Positions 1 through 10,560 of a DNA stretch of 64,000 nt are shown in pieces. The stretch is taken from positions 18,377,682 to 18,441,681 of the forward strand of contig OU452207.1 of the NCBI GenBank assembly GCA_911728435.2. Direction: 5' to 3'. The notes beneath the pieces are model-generated. The model made no database searches and had not been told where the DNA came from. It worked only from the letters and a program-made list of their open reading frames with translations. Each line of letters begins with the position of its first letter. Positions within the stretch are counted from its first letter, which is position 1. The position numbers and the translations under genes are program-made. This DNA comes from Apoderus coryli (taxonomy: Eukaryota > Arthropoda > Insecta > Coleoptera > Attelabidae).

Positions 1-47
1 GGTAACAAAATGAAATATGGGTTTAAATGGAGCTTACTTAATCCTAT
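1..47 (-). repeat. 5' end of a truncated LINE-3 copy
   Basis: These 47 bases match 38395-38441 with one visible difference. That stretch is the 5' boundary (minus orientation) of the LINE-3 fragment further right. The rest of this copy lies outside the window. Both copies stop at the same base, after which the flanks differ. Confidence 0.7.
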
Positions 48-313
48 TGATATTGAATATCTACCAGAATTTTCTTTAAACTTTTTATAGTATATTTGTT
101 TTCCCTTATTTTTCTTACTTTGCTTACAAAAGCGTTCATAAATAGTGGAAAAGGGGTCGCAATAATTCGAAATTTGAATTATTTTAAGTAAAAAATAGAT
201 GATGTCTACAAGAAAAATAAAAAATATTTTTTTTTCTGAAGTAATCCATATTAGAGAGGAGTTGAATGTGTAAGACACAAATAAAACAACGTCTACTCCA
301 CCAAACTATTCGT

Positions 314-375
314 ATATTTGTATGCAATCAGCTCCGAAGCATGTCTGGCGCTGTAAGCTGATTGCATACAAATAT
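314..375. other. 20-bp stem hairpin at the PLE-1 RT start
   Basis: Bases 314-333 and 356-375 are perfect reverse complements with a 22-nt loop. Copy B has the same hairpin with a 17-bp stem (53765-53781 and 53804-53820). It sits exactly where recognisable PLE coding sequence begins, so it may be a template-switch junction that joined the 5' region to a truncated RT. Confidence 0.6.
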
Positions 376-525
376 CTTTTTACTAACATACCGGTCGAGG
401 TGGTCAAAGAGGCGATGCTTGAAAAATGGTACCTAATAGAAATTCATACGAAACTTTCTTTAGGTCATTTCATCCAACTCTTTGATTTATGTACAGTAAA
501 TAGTTATTTTCAATATGAACATCTC
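322..525 (+). pseudogene. PLE-1 reverse transcriptase fragment, left of BEL/Pao-1
   Basis: The translation contains LFTNIPVEVVKEAM and, after a short run, HFIQLFDLC and YFQYEH. These match the conserved RT fingers/palm of Penelope-like elements (the SLFTNIP and YFQY blocks). The frame continues without loss across the BEL/Pao insertion, at 7497 onward. The real start is absent: the N-terminal half of the RT is missing and a hairpin sits in its place. A dead remnant. Confidence 0.75.
521..525. repeat. 5-bp target-site duplication of BEL/Pao-1 (left)
   Basis: ATCTC here and again at 7497-7501, directly outside the two LTRs. The uninterrupted copy B has a single ATCTC at the corresponding place (about 53969-53973). 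Five bases is the usual size for BEL/Pao integration. Confidence 0.92.
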
Positions 526-1136
526 TGTAAATTAATTGCGAATAGCTAGAGAAAAATGGATTGTAGGCAGATTTAAATTGATTAAACAAATGCGGAGATA
601 TAATAAAAAGAAGAACGAGGCCTTAGGACTCACCTATTTTTGTCTATCAAAGATTTCACTTCATTTTCTACACTTCTTGTATGGTGCCGTGATCTTCGGG
701 CCGGCCAGCCTCTTTCTTCTCTTGGAAAGTCTATCCAATTTTACACATAACTCATAACACAAACTGAGTACATACACGAACACTTCAAATTTAGGAGAAA
801 TTAAATTTAATTATGAATATTAAGTAAATTATTGTAATACGGTTTCACTGTTAATGATAAGAATACCTATATTTTGTACTTAGGAACAATTTCCACCGGC
901 GATGCACGAGAGAATAAATTTATTATTAATAAGTCACCAATAGAAAACACGCGTCACTAATTGCTGACCAATAGCGACTCTTCTAAAGTTCATCCTAAAG
1001 GCCATCATAGACGCGCAAATTTGCCTAATGAAATATTATGAACATTAATGTGCATTGCATCTAAACTTATGACAAGTAACAAAGAAAAACAATAAAAATA
1101 ACAATAATAACCCAATTATACAGGGTGGACGCAACA
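526..1136 (-). repeat. BEL/Pao-1 3' LTR
   Basis: A 611-bp LTR that, read on the minus strand, starts TGTTGCGTCC and ends TTTACA. It is the direct repeat of 6889-7496. The purine-rich stretch GGCGGGCAGGA lies immediately inside it (about 1137-1147, minus) and is the likely polypurine tract. Confidence 0.92.
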
Positions 1137-1162
1137 TCCTGCCCGCCAAAATACATCGTATT

Positions 1163-4100
1163 TTAATCGTGGAGAGGAAGCGGACACAATTTTGACATTG
1201 GCCGGCGCAAAACCCCACTAGCCGTACGCACATCCGCAACACGTGTCTGGCCGTCTTTGCCAGGAAATAGTTTCACAATACGACCAAGTGGCCAGTGGAG
1301 TGGAGGAGAATTTTCAGTTTTAAGTAAGACTAACGTGTCAAGTTTGGCAGTTCCTGTCTCAATAGACCATTTATGTCGTTGATTTAGGGTATGAAGATAT
1401 TCACGAGACCAACGCATCCAAAAATGCCGGTGGATGTTGGTAATTAACTGCCAACGAGTCAAACGATTGAGGGGAATATTGGCAACGTCCTCCTCGGGTA
1501 ATGAACCTAAGCTATCTTGGGTCAAAAAATGACCAGGAGTAAGAACTCGTAAATCGTTCGGGTCATTGCTGAAAGGGGTTAAAGGCCTGGAATTTACCAC
1601 AGCTTCTATTTGAACTAGAAAAGTTAAGAACTCTTCGTAAGAGAATATCTGTTCACCGACAGTGCGAACCAAATGGGTCTTGACATTTTTAACTGCTGCC
1701 TCCCAGAGACCTCCAAAATTAGGGGCAGCAGGAGGGTTAAAATGCCATTTAATACATTCGGTGGAAGCTGCATTGAACATAAGATGATTGAGTTCACGGT
1801 AGGCACCTACAAAGTTGGTTCCACAGTCAGAATATAAATCTGAACATGTTCCACGCCTAGCAACAAAGCGCTTTAAGGCAGCTAAAAAAGCTTGTGTAGA
1901 TAGGTCAGACGCTAGTTCTAAATGGATAGCCTTTGTAGCCATACAAACAAATACACAAATGTAGGCCTTGGAACTTCTAACCCCCCTGTATTTGGACACA
2001 GTCACTTTAAAAGGACCAGCGTAGTCTGCACCGGTATGTAGGAAACATTTTACCTGTGTGACGCGGGAGAAGGGCAAGTCCCCCATGAGCGGAGGAGCGA
2101 AAGGCTTTGGTTGTATTTTCCAACACTGCACACATTTATTAAGAATGCGCCGAATAGTACGTTTCGCAGAGAAAATCCAGAAGGTCTGGGCGATAATACA
2201 TAATGTGGTTTGGATACCTGAATGAAGGTATTTCCGGTGAATGTGGTCAATGAAACGTTGAGCCAAAGTGCAATTTCCAGGAAGTAAAATAGGATACTTG
2301 GCATCAAACGAAAGCGCAGAATGACGAAGTCGACCGCCGACACGAAGTAAACCATCAGTATCGACAAAAGGTGACAGTTTTTGAAAGTGTTTAGATAAGG
2401 ATTTTTTGCGATGCAGTAAATCAATTTCATTAGGGAAATGTAAAGATTGAGAAAACTTTGCGAAACGTATGAAGGCCGAAGATAATTCTCGAGCATCAAT
2501 AGGTCCCACGCGCCTTTGCTTTGGAAGTTTGCAGTTATGAACGAACCGCAGAATGTATGCTAATATTCTTTGACCCGATATAAGGGAAGAATATGACTCA
2601 AGAAGATTTTTGAGAAAATTAGAATCAGTGCTAATGAAAGTAATTATAGGTTTCTTCGCTTCCTCCATGACAACAGCCGAAGATGACTGACAAACATAGT
2701 TACCGGAGTTTTGGCAAAGTGCTGAAAAATCAGGTCCTGACCACCAAAGGGAACACTGTAGCAGATCACGAGGTAGCATTCCTCGAGAGCCAACATCAGC
2801 GGAATTTTGACCCGAAGGAACGTAATACCAAGACTCTAAAGGCGTCCTCTCGCGAACATACTCAACCCGATTTGAAACAAAAGTTTTCCATTTTGCGGGA
2901 TCGCCATTAAGCCAACATAAAGTAATGTTGGAATCTGACCAACAGCGTATGACAGAAAATTTAATCTTATTTTCAAATGTGCAACTGAGGTATTTAACAA
3001 TTTTAGCTACCAGAACGGCAGCACAAAGTTCAAGCCGTGGAAGGGAATTTTTTTTTAACGGAGCAACCTTTGGCTTAGAACATACGAAGGAGGAGACAAA
3101 TGACTGGGGTTGCGGAAATACGAAATATGCCACAGCGCAATATCCCTTTTCACTCGCGTCTCCAAAACAATGAAGCTCACAAGTATCAAATTGTTCAGGA
3201 ACCAAGGATCGAGCTAACGAAACTTCCTTCAAACATGAAAATTCCCGTTGATAATTTTCCCAAAGTCGACAAATATAATTAGGAGGACAATCATCCCAAC
3301 CAAGCTTAAAAGTCCACAGTTGTTGAATAAGATGCTTAATCAGAAAGGTTATCGGAGACAAAATCCCCAAAGGATCGAAAATGCGGGCGAGATTTGACAA
3401 AAGGATGCGCTTTGTGCAAGTCTGAGGCGTGTATTGTATTGAAAAGCAAAATGAATCAACCGCTGGTGTCCATTTTAACCCAAGAATTTTAATCGAGGAG
3501 TCCTCAGTTTTATCGAAAGAATGTGAGTCAAATGCTAGATGCCACGCAGGCAAATCCGTAAGCAATTCAGATTTATTGCTGGACCATTCTCTCAGGTCAA
3601 AACCACCAAGTGAAAGAAGCGCGATAAGTTGAGTTTTAGTGGTCAAGGCATGACTTAACGTGGGACAAGAAATCACCAAGTCGTCAACATACATGCTTGA
3701 TCGTAATGCCTCAGCGGCGTACGGATATTTTTCACCGTACATATCTGCCAGATGCAAAAGAGTGCGGAGGGCAAGATATGGAGACGAGGATACTCCATAA
3801 GTTACTGTATTTAAACAGAAATCTTGAAGAGGTTGATTAGAATCAAACCGCCAAACTATTCGTTGAAAATCACGATGCGGTGCAGCTATAAGTATTTGGC
3901 GATACATCATTTTTATATCCGCGCTTAAAAAATAGGGATAGAGTCGGAAGTTGAGCAGTAGAGTTATTATATTTTGTTGGAGCTTGGGTCCAACTAAAAG
4001 ATGATCATTGAGGGAAGTTTCACCAGGGCGCTTTGCGGAAGCATTAAAGACAACCCTTAGTTTGGTGGACAAACTATCAGGCCTCAAAACGCAATGGTGA

Positions 4101-6304
4101 GGAAGGTAGTATGAATGAAGAGTGGCAGCAGAGACAAGTGACATATGATGAAGCTCAAGATATTCCCGCATAAATTGCTTATAGTGATCGTAAATTATTG
4201 GCATTTTAAGAAGGCGCTTTTCTAACGATAAAAATCGTTTGACCGCTAAGTCACGACTCCCATGAAAGTTCGGAAGCTCCGCTTTAAACGGCAGATTAAC
4301 AGTAAATCTACCGGAGATTAGTTGGGTAGTTTTAGTAAATATTTGTTCACATAGGACATCATCAGACGAAGAAGACTTCCTGTCGGGAACACTTTCCAAC
4401 TCCCAAAAACGTTCAACCCGTTCCATTAGTGAGCTATCCGTTAAGCAATAAAACGACATGACTGGATCTACCTTCTGAATTGGAAGATTGACTTTGCCCA
4501 TAAGGATATATCCCAAAACGGTGTTAATAGCGCTGGGTTGACCCTCATTTCCATTGATGCAACCATCCAAAACAATTTTAGAAAATACGTCAACGCCTAG
4601 AAGTAAATCAATGCTACCAGGTTGATGGAACTGAGGATCTGCAAGTGGTAAACTTGAAATATGATCCCATTGAACATGAGATATACTTTTATATGGAATA
4701 TTTTCACAAATTTTATTGATCACCAGCGCATCAACTGACAACCTCGGATGATCATGACTAATAGGACGAAGCGATAAAGTAATATTACCATTTTGAGTGA
4801 AAGAAGTCATCGAGTTTATGCCCTGGATCCTGATAGACGTTTTGTCAGGTCGCAACCCCAATCGCTGTATAGACCGTTTAGAAACAAGTGATACCATACT
4901 CCCAGTGTCTATTAGGCAGCGAAGTACATGAAAATTACCACATGAATCAAGAACCCGAACTCTAGCAGTAGCTAACAAAATACTAGTTTGAGAACCAGAA
5001 AATGTGGTTTGCACCACTGCAATTTCATCAGGTTCTGGATCGTTTGACGATGATAGAACATTACGTGAAAACTGAGTGGACGAATTCGCCGCAACACATC
5101 CAGATGCATCTGAACTCACAATAGGTTGAGAAACACTAGAAGAATGCGAATTTACAAAGTGTAATAAGGTGTGATGATTTTTGTCACATTTGTGACAACG
5201 ATGAGGACTTTGGCATTTTGCTGACGAGTGAGATTTACTCAAACAGTTAATACAAGCGGATTTAGATTTAATGATTTTGTATCGTTCGGAAGGAGAGTGC
5301 TTTAGAAATTCAGAACATTTATAAATTACGTGATTAGAGTCGCAGAAAACGCATTTACTTGAAGATGGTTTTGCAGGTTGGACAAACAAAGTGGTTTGCG
5401 GTTTAAAAGATTTATTTGGTTTGGAAACAGAAAAATCATCCAATGCCTCACACCTGTTTGTTAGAAATTCTAACAGCGACTCATAACTGGGCACCTCCGA
5501 CGAATTATGATGCAATTTAAATTGAGTTAAGATCTCAGGGTCCAGTTTATTTTGAAGGGTATAAACAAGAATTAAACTCCAATGATGGACCGGATATTTT
5601 AGAATGCGCAGGGCCTCTAAATGATCTTGAAAAACGGATAAAAGATGTTTGAGTTCGGTAGTGCTATTATTTTTCATAGGTGAAGCATTAGCTATTGCAG
5701 CCCAGTGAGACATGGCAATTACCCGTGTCTTTTTAAAAGTTTTAACCAAGGTTTCGTAAGCTTGCGTATAATATGCTGCACTGAATGGGATGTTTTGAAC
5801 CGCCTGAAGAGCAGAACCTTTTAAGGACATACGCAGATATTTGTACTTCTGAATATTAGAAATTCTCGTGTTATTCCCCACGATAGAGTCGAAAAGTTCG
5901 ATGAAAGAATTAAATTGCAATACGTCACCACTGTAGACAGGGATATCAAGAGTAGGTAGCGGTAAATTCAGAGGTTCATCATTCGGAGTCGCACTAGGAG
6001 GTGGAGTTGGCTTGCATAATTCAAGCTGTTGATATTTAATGTTGAAATACATCCTATCAAATTCCTGACGAACTTTATCTTCATTCTCAAAAGAATCCTC
6101 GCTTAAATTGCCAATGAGGGCATTATGAGCCTCATAGAATGAGGTTTTTACCGCTTCTAATTCTGAGCAATACTGCTTAAAAAGCGGCACTATATTTTGA
6201 TCAGCTACAGCGCGCTGCATAATGTCGTTAATTTCTTGCAAGCGATTCTGATGCGATCTACGAAATGCTTTATTCCGCGCAATAAGTCGCTCGGATGTAG
6301 ACAT
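1163..6304 (-). CDS. BEL/Pao Gag-Pol polyprotein, intact
   Basis: One open frame of about 1713 codons. I chose the ATG at 6304 (MSTSERLIA) over an upstream one at 6334 because it begins the Gag-like region. Order of domains: Gag (DUF1759-like); Cys/His knuckles around residues 317-370 (CVFC...CINC...CHKC); Pao-type aspartic protease with DTGS near 465; RT with YVDDL near 871; RNase H with FGDASEKGY near 1045; integrase with GADYAGPF, SDCGTNF and GLWEAAVKN near 1425-1530; and a C-terminal DUF5641-like domain. All catalytic residues I can check are present and there is no frameshift. Active copies make cDNA in cytoplasmic particles and integrate in the nucleus. Confidence 0.95.
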   Translation of the reverse strand: MSTSERLIARNKAFRRSHQNRLQEINDIMQRAVADQNIVPLFKQYCSELEAVKTSFYEAHNALIGNLSEDSFENEDKVRQEFDRMYFNIKYQQLELCKPTPPPSATPNDEPLNLPLPTLDIPVYSGDVLQFNSFIELFDSIVGNNTRISNIQKYKYLRMSLKGSALQAVQNIPFSAAYYTQAYETLVKTFKKTRVIAMSHWAAIANASPMKNNSTTELKHLLSVFQDHLEALRILKYPVHHWSLILVYTLQNKLDPEILTQFKLHHNSSEVPSYESLLEFLTNRCEALDDFSVSKPNKSFKPQTTLFVQPAKPSSSKCVFCDSNHVIYKCSEFLKHSPSERYKIIKSKSACINCLSKSHSSAKCQSPHRCHKCDKNHHTLLHFVNSHSSSVSQPIVSSDASGCVAANSSTQFSRNVLSSSNDPEPDEIAVVQTTFSGSQTSILLATARVRVLDSCGNFHVLRCLIDTGSMVSLVSKRSIQRLGLRPDKTSIRIQGINSMTSFTQNGNITLSLRPISHDHPRLSVDALVINKICENIPYKSISHVQWDHISSLPLADPQFHQPGSIDLLLGVDVFSKIVLDGCINGNEGQPSAINTVLGYILMGKVNLPIQKVDPVMSFYCLTDSSLMERVERFWELESVPDRKSSSSDDVLCEQIFTKTTQLISGRFTVNLPFKAELPNFHGSRDLAVKRFLSLEKRLLKMPIIYDHYKQFMREYLELHHMSLVSAATLHSYYLPHHCVLRPDSLSTKLRVVFNASAKRPGETSLNDHLLVGPKLQQNIITLLLNFRLYPYFLSADIKMMYRQILIAAPHRDFQRIVWRFDSNQPLQDFCLNTVTYGVSSSPYLALRTLLHLADMYGEKYPYAAEALRSSMYVDDLVISCPTLSHALTTKTQLIALLSLGGFDLREWSSNKSELLTDLPAWHLAFDSHSFDKTEDSSIKILGLKWTPAVDSFCFSIQYTPQTCTKRILLSNLARIFDPLGILSPITFLIKHLIQQLWTFKLGWDDCPPNYICRLWENYQREFSCLKEVSLARSLVPEQFDTCELHCFGDASEKGYCAVAYFVFPQPQSFVSSFVCSKPKVAPLKKNSLPRLELCAAVLVAKIVKYLSCTFENKIKFSVIRCWSDSNITLCWLNGDPAKWKTFVSNRVEYVRERTPLESWYYVPSGQNSADVGSRGMLPRDLLQCSLWWSGPDFSALCQNSGNYVCQSSSAVVMEEAKKPIITFISTDSNFLKNLLESYSSLISGQRILAYILRFVHNCKLPKQRRVGPIDARELSSAFIRFAKFSQSLHFPNEIDLLHRKKSLSKHFQKLSPFVDTDGLLRVGGRLRHSALSFDAKYPILLPGNCTLAQRFIDHIHRKYLHSGIQTTLCIIAQTFWIFSAKRTIRRILNKCVQCWKIQPKPFAPPLMGDLPFSRVTQVKCFLHTGADYAGPFKVTVSKYRGVRSSKAYICVFVCMATKAIHLELASDLSTQAFLAALKRFVARRGTCSDLYSDCGTNFVGAYRELNHLMFNAASTECIKWHFNPPAAPNFGGLWEAAVKNVKTHLVRTVGEQIFSYEEFLTFLVQIEAVVNSRPLTPFSNDPNDLRVLTPGHFLTQDSLGSLPEEDVANIPLNRLTRWQLITNIHRHFWMRWSREYLHTLNQRHKWSIETGTAKLDTLVLLKTENSPPLHWPLGRIVKLFPGKDGQTRVADVRTASGVLRRPMSKLCPLPLHD

Positions 6305-6860
6305 TATTACCGAAGTGTACAAATAAATAACCAAAAACCTATCAACAAATTTTAATTAAGTAGTTAATGAAAACAATTAATCAAAATAATTGAACATTAC
6401 CTTGATTAAATTGAAAATAAATATCAAAAAATTTAATCCTGAGAAATAAATCCAACGTGTGTGGCTACCTTTAATTTCAGCGAAATAATTGAGAGAATTT
6501 ACCACTGAAGTTGATAACAATAACAAAAAAATAACTATCAATTTACTAGAATACTGCAAATAGGATAGGTGCGGTTCGTACTAACCAGTGCAATCAGCAA
6601 CGACAACCGTGCCAGCGAACCCAACACGTGCGAGAGAGCAAAGTTATTGCCCGTACGTTTGTTACTAAAAACAAACATAGAATTTTTGCCAGTATTTTGC
6701 TGAACAGTAGGTATCTATATGTAGTATACAAACTATACGTATTATTACTATTGTTAAGAAATTTGAAAATGAATTTAAATCGAAATGAGAACTTATCAGA
6801 TTCGTGTACGTTAATCAGAAATAATTGACTTAAAACAAATCAATGCACATTAATATCTGC
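6305..6860 (-). other. BEL/Pao-1 5' leader
   Basis: Untranslated leader between the primer site and the Gag-Pol start. It holds only short frames that I do not support as genes. Nothing else is recognisable in it. Confidence 0.6.
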
Positions 6861-6883
6861 CCAATCCGGCTCGAAAAGGACCA
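6861..6883 (-). promoter_or_regulatory. BEL/Pao-1 primer-binding site, tRNA-Tyr-like
   Basis: Read on the plus strand this looks like a tRNA 3' end, with CCGGCTCG, then AAAAGGA, then terminal CCA. Insect tRNA-Tyr genes end CCGGCTCGAAGGA before the added CCA, so the match is good apart from two extra A residues. It lies 5 nt inside the 5' LTR, the expected place for priming minus-strand cDNA. Confidence 0.75.
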
Positions 6884-6888
6884 AATTA

Positions 6889-7496
6889 TGTAAATTAATT
6901 GCGAATAACTAGAGAAAAATGGATTGTAGGCAGATTTAAATTGATTAAACAAATGCGGAGATATAATAAAAAGAAGAACGAGGCCTTAGGACTCACCTAT
7001 TTTTGTCTATCAAAGATTTCACTTCATTTTCTACACTTCTTGTATGGTGCCGTGATCTTCGGGCCGGCCAGCCTCTTTCTTCTCTTGGAAAGTCTATCCA
7101 ATTTTACACATAACTCATAACACAAACTGAGTACATACACGAACACTTCAAATTTAGGAGAAATTAAATTTAATTATGAATATTAAGTAAATTATTGTAA
7201 TACGGTTTCACTGTTAATGATAAGAATACCGTTTTGTACTTAGGAACAATTTCCAACGGCGATGCACGAGAGAATAAATTTATTATTAATAAGTCACCAA
7301 TAGAAAACACGCGTCACTAATTGCTGACCAATAGCGACTCTTCTAAAGTTCATCCTAAAGGCCCTCATAGACGCGCAAATTTGCCTAATGAAATATTATG
7401 AACATTAATGTGCATTGCATCTAAACTTATGACAAGTAACAAAGAAAAACAATAAAAATAACAATAATAACCCAATTATACAGGGTGGACGCAACA
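6889..7496 (-). repeat. BEL/Pao-1 5' LTR
   Basis: A 608-bp LTR, direct repeat of 526-1136, with TG...CA ends in element orientation. It should carry the promoter, but I cannot place a start site with confidence. Confidence 0.92.
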
Positions 7497-7636
7497 ATCT
7501 CTTTTATGTTCAAGTTTTTGGCCTAGGCATGGGTAATTGTCTTTCACTCATATGTGCAGATATCATCATGACAAAACTTCAAACTTATTGCTTAGACAGA
7601 ATCTCAGTCAGTGTCCCATTCTTTAAACGTTATGTT
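7497..7636 (+). pseudogene. PLE-1 RT fragment up to the catalytic YVDD
   Basis: Continues the RT frame that stops at 525. It contains VFGLGMGNCLSLICADIIM, which corresponds to the MGSxLSP-AD block of Penelope RTs, and then FFKRY. The frame ends in the middle of the YVDD motif, where the LINE is inserted. The rest of the motif resumes at 10561 as YVDDIITAIP. Confidence 0.8.
7631..7636. repeat. 6-bp target duplication of LINE-1 copy A (left)
   Basis: TATGTT here and at 10561-10566 flank the LINE. The same pair flanks the LINE in copy B (54103-54108 and 57041-57046). Confidence 0.7.
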
Positions 7637-10560
7637 TTATTTTATTTTATTTATTAATCTACGGACAAAGTCCATTATTACAACATGTACAAAACAATAG
7701 CATACAACATAATACAGAAATTATAAAACTTACATAACTCTAGACTATCCATTACAATCGAACTTCAAAAAAAAACAAAAAACCAGCAATTGCGCGACAA
7801 ACAACGGCTCGCAGGACTCCAACGCTCGCTGATGTTAAGGGATTAATGAATGATAATTTATTTTAAATTTTAAAAACAAGGAATTAGGGAAATCATTCAT
7901 CTCTAGACCCCCTCCTCAAGCGACCGACGAACTCACCGAATGGTGCAAAGAAATCGATGTTATGATTAGAACAACGATTGGCCAGTCGCGCCACTGGTGA
8001 CAAAAGTATTCATAGCGTAGTTCGCGCGGTGGAACGAGACGTGAAAGAGATCAGAACTTCTGCTTTGTCTAAGGGGAACATAAAAACCAATCTGGGATAA
8101 AAGACTAGAAGATAAAAGAGTATTGTTTAAAATTTTATATAGTATAGTCAGATCCCTGACAACCCTGCGGGCGCCCAATGTAGCCAACTCCAGCTCACTC
8201 AGCAATACGCCGTAGTTTAAGTTAAAATTAACGGGTCGTTCACGGCCGAGTCTAAAATGAACGTACCTCAGAAAACGGTGCTGAACCCTCTCGATACAGA
8301 CAGTGTGACAAACATAAGATGGAGACCACACCGCAGAGGCGTACTCCAAATGCGGCCTCACAAGGGATGTGTACAGGGCTCTGAATGTACCAATCTGACT
8401 GAAATCCCGCGAACAACGTCTGAGGAAGCCCAACATCTTAATGGACTAATGCCGCGTGCCTGATGTGGTCGGTGTAGCTCAGTGAAGAATCCAAGTAGAC
8501 ACCCAGATCCTTGACCAAAGCCTTATAATCCAAAGCGTCCCGGTCAATAAAGTATTCGTGAAAAAGTGGATCCCTAGTACGGTTAAAATTAACGCAAAAG
8601 CACTTCGATATATTCAAATCCAACCCATTTGCCTCGCACCAATGCACAAGCCGAATAACATCCTCCTGCAAAAGGTAGCAATCGGATGGGCCTGCAATAC
8701 GCCTATAACACTTTAGATCATCAGCAAATAACTTGATCTCACTATGAACGAGACATTGCTCTATGTCATTGACAAATAAGTTAAATAATAAGGGGCCCAA
8801 ATGAGACCCCTGAGGAACACCAGATGAAACTAGTATGGGCCTGGAATGAAACTCATTGATCCGGACAACCTGAGTCCTACCACATAAGTAGCTCCCCAAC
8901 CAGTCGAACATAGGCGCAGAGATTCCAACAATCCCAAGCTTCTCAATGAGAAGCCGATGGTTGACACTGTCGAAAGCCTTAGAAAAGGCGGTATAAATGG
9001 CATGAACTTGATATCCGTGCTCCAAAGACCGGGACAAGTAGTTTGTGAATTCGAGGAGATTGAGCTCGGTAGATTTACCTGCCTGAAATCCAAATTGATC
9101 GGAGATCACTAATGGCCCTAGAGTGGCCGTCAGATAACGAGTGATCAGGTTTCGGTTTCGGAATTGAATTCAATATACAGACCGGTCGGTAATTTGTTAC
9201 TTCATTTCTGTTGCCAGATTTAAAAATAGGGGTAATGAAACTAGTTTTCCATAATACAGGGAAAGTGCCAGTGGAGACCGAATGATTGAAAATAATTTGA
9301 AGCGGTCTAGCAAGCGAAAAGCTACAATTCCTGAGAAGCAAGGCTGGGATTCCGTCGGGACCGGCCGACTTCCTCACTTCCAAGCCAACAATTGCCTCTA
9401 AAATATCTGAGAGAGAGATGTGATGATCGGAAACACTCACTAGGGTGTCCCCGACACAGCCAACCGGAGAGTCAAGACATCTGTCGTTATACACTGATTC
9501 AAAATACGCAGCAAACAAATCCGCCCCACACTGATCGGCGTCGCGCGTTCGTTCACCCCATGATAGACGCGAGGGCAGGTCTGAAGATCCTCTTTTAGAA
9601 TTAATGAAACTCCAAAAAGCTCCAATGTTCTGAGGCAGCTCACTCTCAATTGCATTTGTAAAAGACATATAGCAAACGCGAGAAAGGCGATTACATTCAC
9701 TTTTGAGTCTGCTAAAGTCCGCATAATGCGTCTGCGAGCCTGTGAATTTGTAACGCTTGTGAGCCCTCTTCTTTTCAAATATGAGTTGTTTCAGCTCCAG
9801 TGAATACCACCGCGGAAATCGTTTAGAGGAACACCTCTTCTTGGGCACAAAAACCTCGAACGCATCGAATAAGATGTGGTAAAAGGTGTCGACCATGTCA
9901 TCCACCGACCGATAGGAGAGAAGAAAATCCCACCGAATGCCACCAAGACGGTCATTCAATGACTCAAAGTCGGCCGACTTAAAATCGTAGTAAAACCTTT
10001 CCGCTTGACGAGAAGAAGCCACCTTGTGGGTTCTGAATGGTATATGAACAACCAAAGGAGGGTGATAACTGTCCGGCTCGATCAGAACATCCTCCGCAAC
10101 GACAACCCTGGAGTCGGTATTGTGGGCCAAGACCAAGTCCAGAATACGGCCACTACGACCGGGCGTCCTGTTGAATTGAAATAAGTTGTGAAAATTGCAC
10201 ATTTCGGACACGCGTCAGAATCTCTGAGTCTCGGGGAAAAACAGATTCATCTGGAAATATAGACGAGCTAAAACGATCGTCGATCCAGGTACCGTCAGCC
10301 AAATTGATATCACCCAACAAATACACTTCCGCAGAAGGGAATTTTTGAGAGAGTAGTTCAAAAGTATCACCAAATGCAAGGTAATGGTCTATAGAAGATC
10401 TAGGTGGTAAATAGACTGCCCCAAATATTATAGAAATTCCCGCCCCCGAGAGCAAAATGAAAAGCTGTTCGATGCTGGTCGAGCTTTCAAGAACACAACC
10501 AGACAAAGTCCTGCGAACCGCTACGAGCACACCACCTCCGCGGGTACATGTGCTAGTTGC
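7637..10560 (-). mobile_element. 5'-truncated CR1/jockey-like LINE-1, copy A
   Basis: A non-LTR retrotransposon on the minus strand. Its 3' tail is the TAAATAAAATAAAA-type stretch at 7637-7656. The 5' end is truncated within the endonuclease domain. The 6-bp target duplication TATGTT falls inside the PLE RT YVDD codons. Its counterpart at 54109-57040 is inserted at the identical base, so the two are copies of one event. Confidence 0.85.
7966..10559 (-). pseudogene. LINE-1 ORF2 (endonuclease-RT), broken
   Basis: Fragments in order: an APE-type endonuclease C-terminal part (10559-10153, with GGGVLVAV, VYLPP and LLGDINLADGTW); the endonuclease end and RT N-terminal half (10211-9075, with KSAGPDGIPALLLRN and TNYRPVCILN); RT core (9109-8438, with GFQAGKST, GVPQGSHLGPLLF and LFADDLKCY); and thumb/C-terminal region (8436-7966). 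Frameshifts lie near 10205 (shared with copy B), near 9150 (a small deletion relative to copy B) and near 8437. The endonuclease N-terminus is absent. Confidence 0.85.

Larger units (their letters stand above)
526..7496 (-). mobile_element. BEL/Pao LTR retrotransposon 1, complete
   Basis: A 6971-bp element on the minus strand with two LTRs (6889-7496 as 5' LTR, 526-1136 as 3' LTR), a 5-bp target duplication, a tRNA-Tyr-like primer site, a purine-rich tract next to the 3' LTR and one uninterrupted Gag-Pol frame. By eye the LTRs differ at only about four positions (three substitutions and one small indel). This is a recent insertion, and it may still be competent. Its target is the RT region of PLE-1. 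Confidence 0.93.

Noticed and set aside
2050..3632. Frames on both strands overlapping BEL/Pao-1 pol
   Set aside because: They overlap a well-supported polyprotein and encode nothing recognisable.
6861..6883. Possible tRNA gene 3' end
   Set aside because: Only the last part of a tRNA is matched and it lies at the primer position of BEL/Pao-1; no cloverleaf is upstream.
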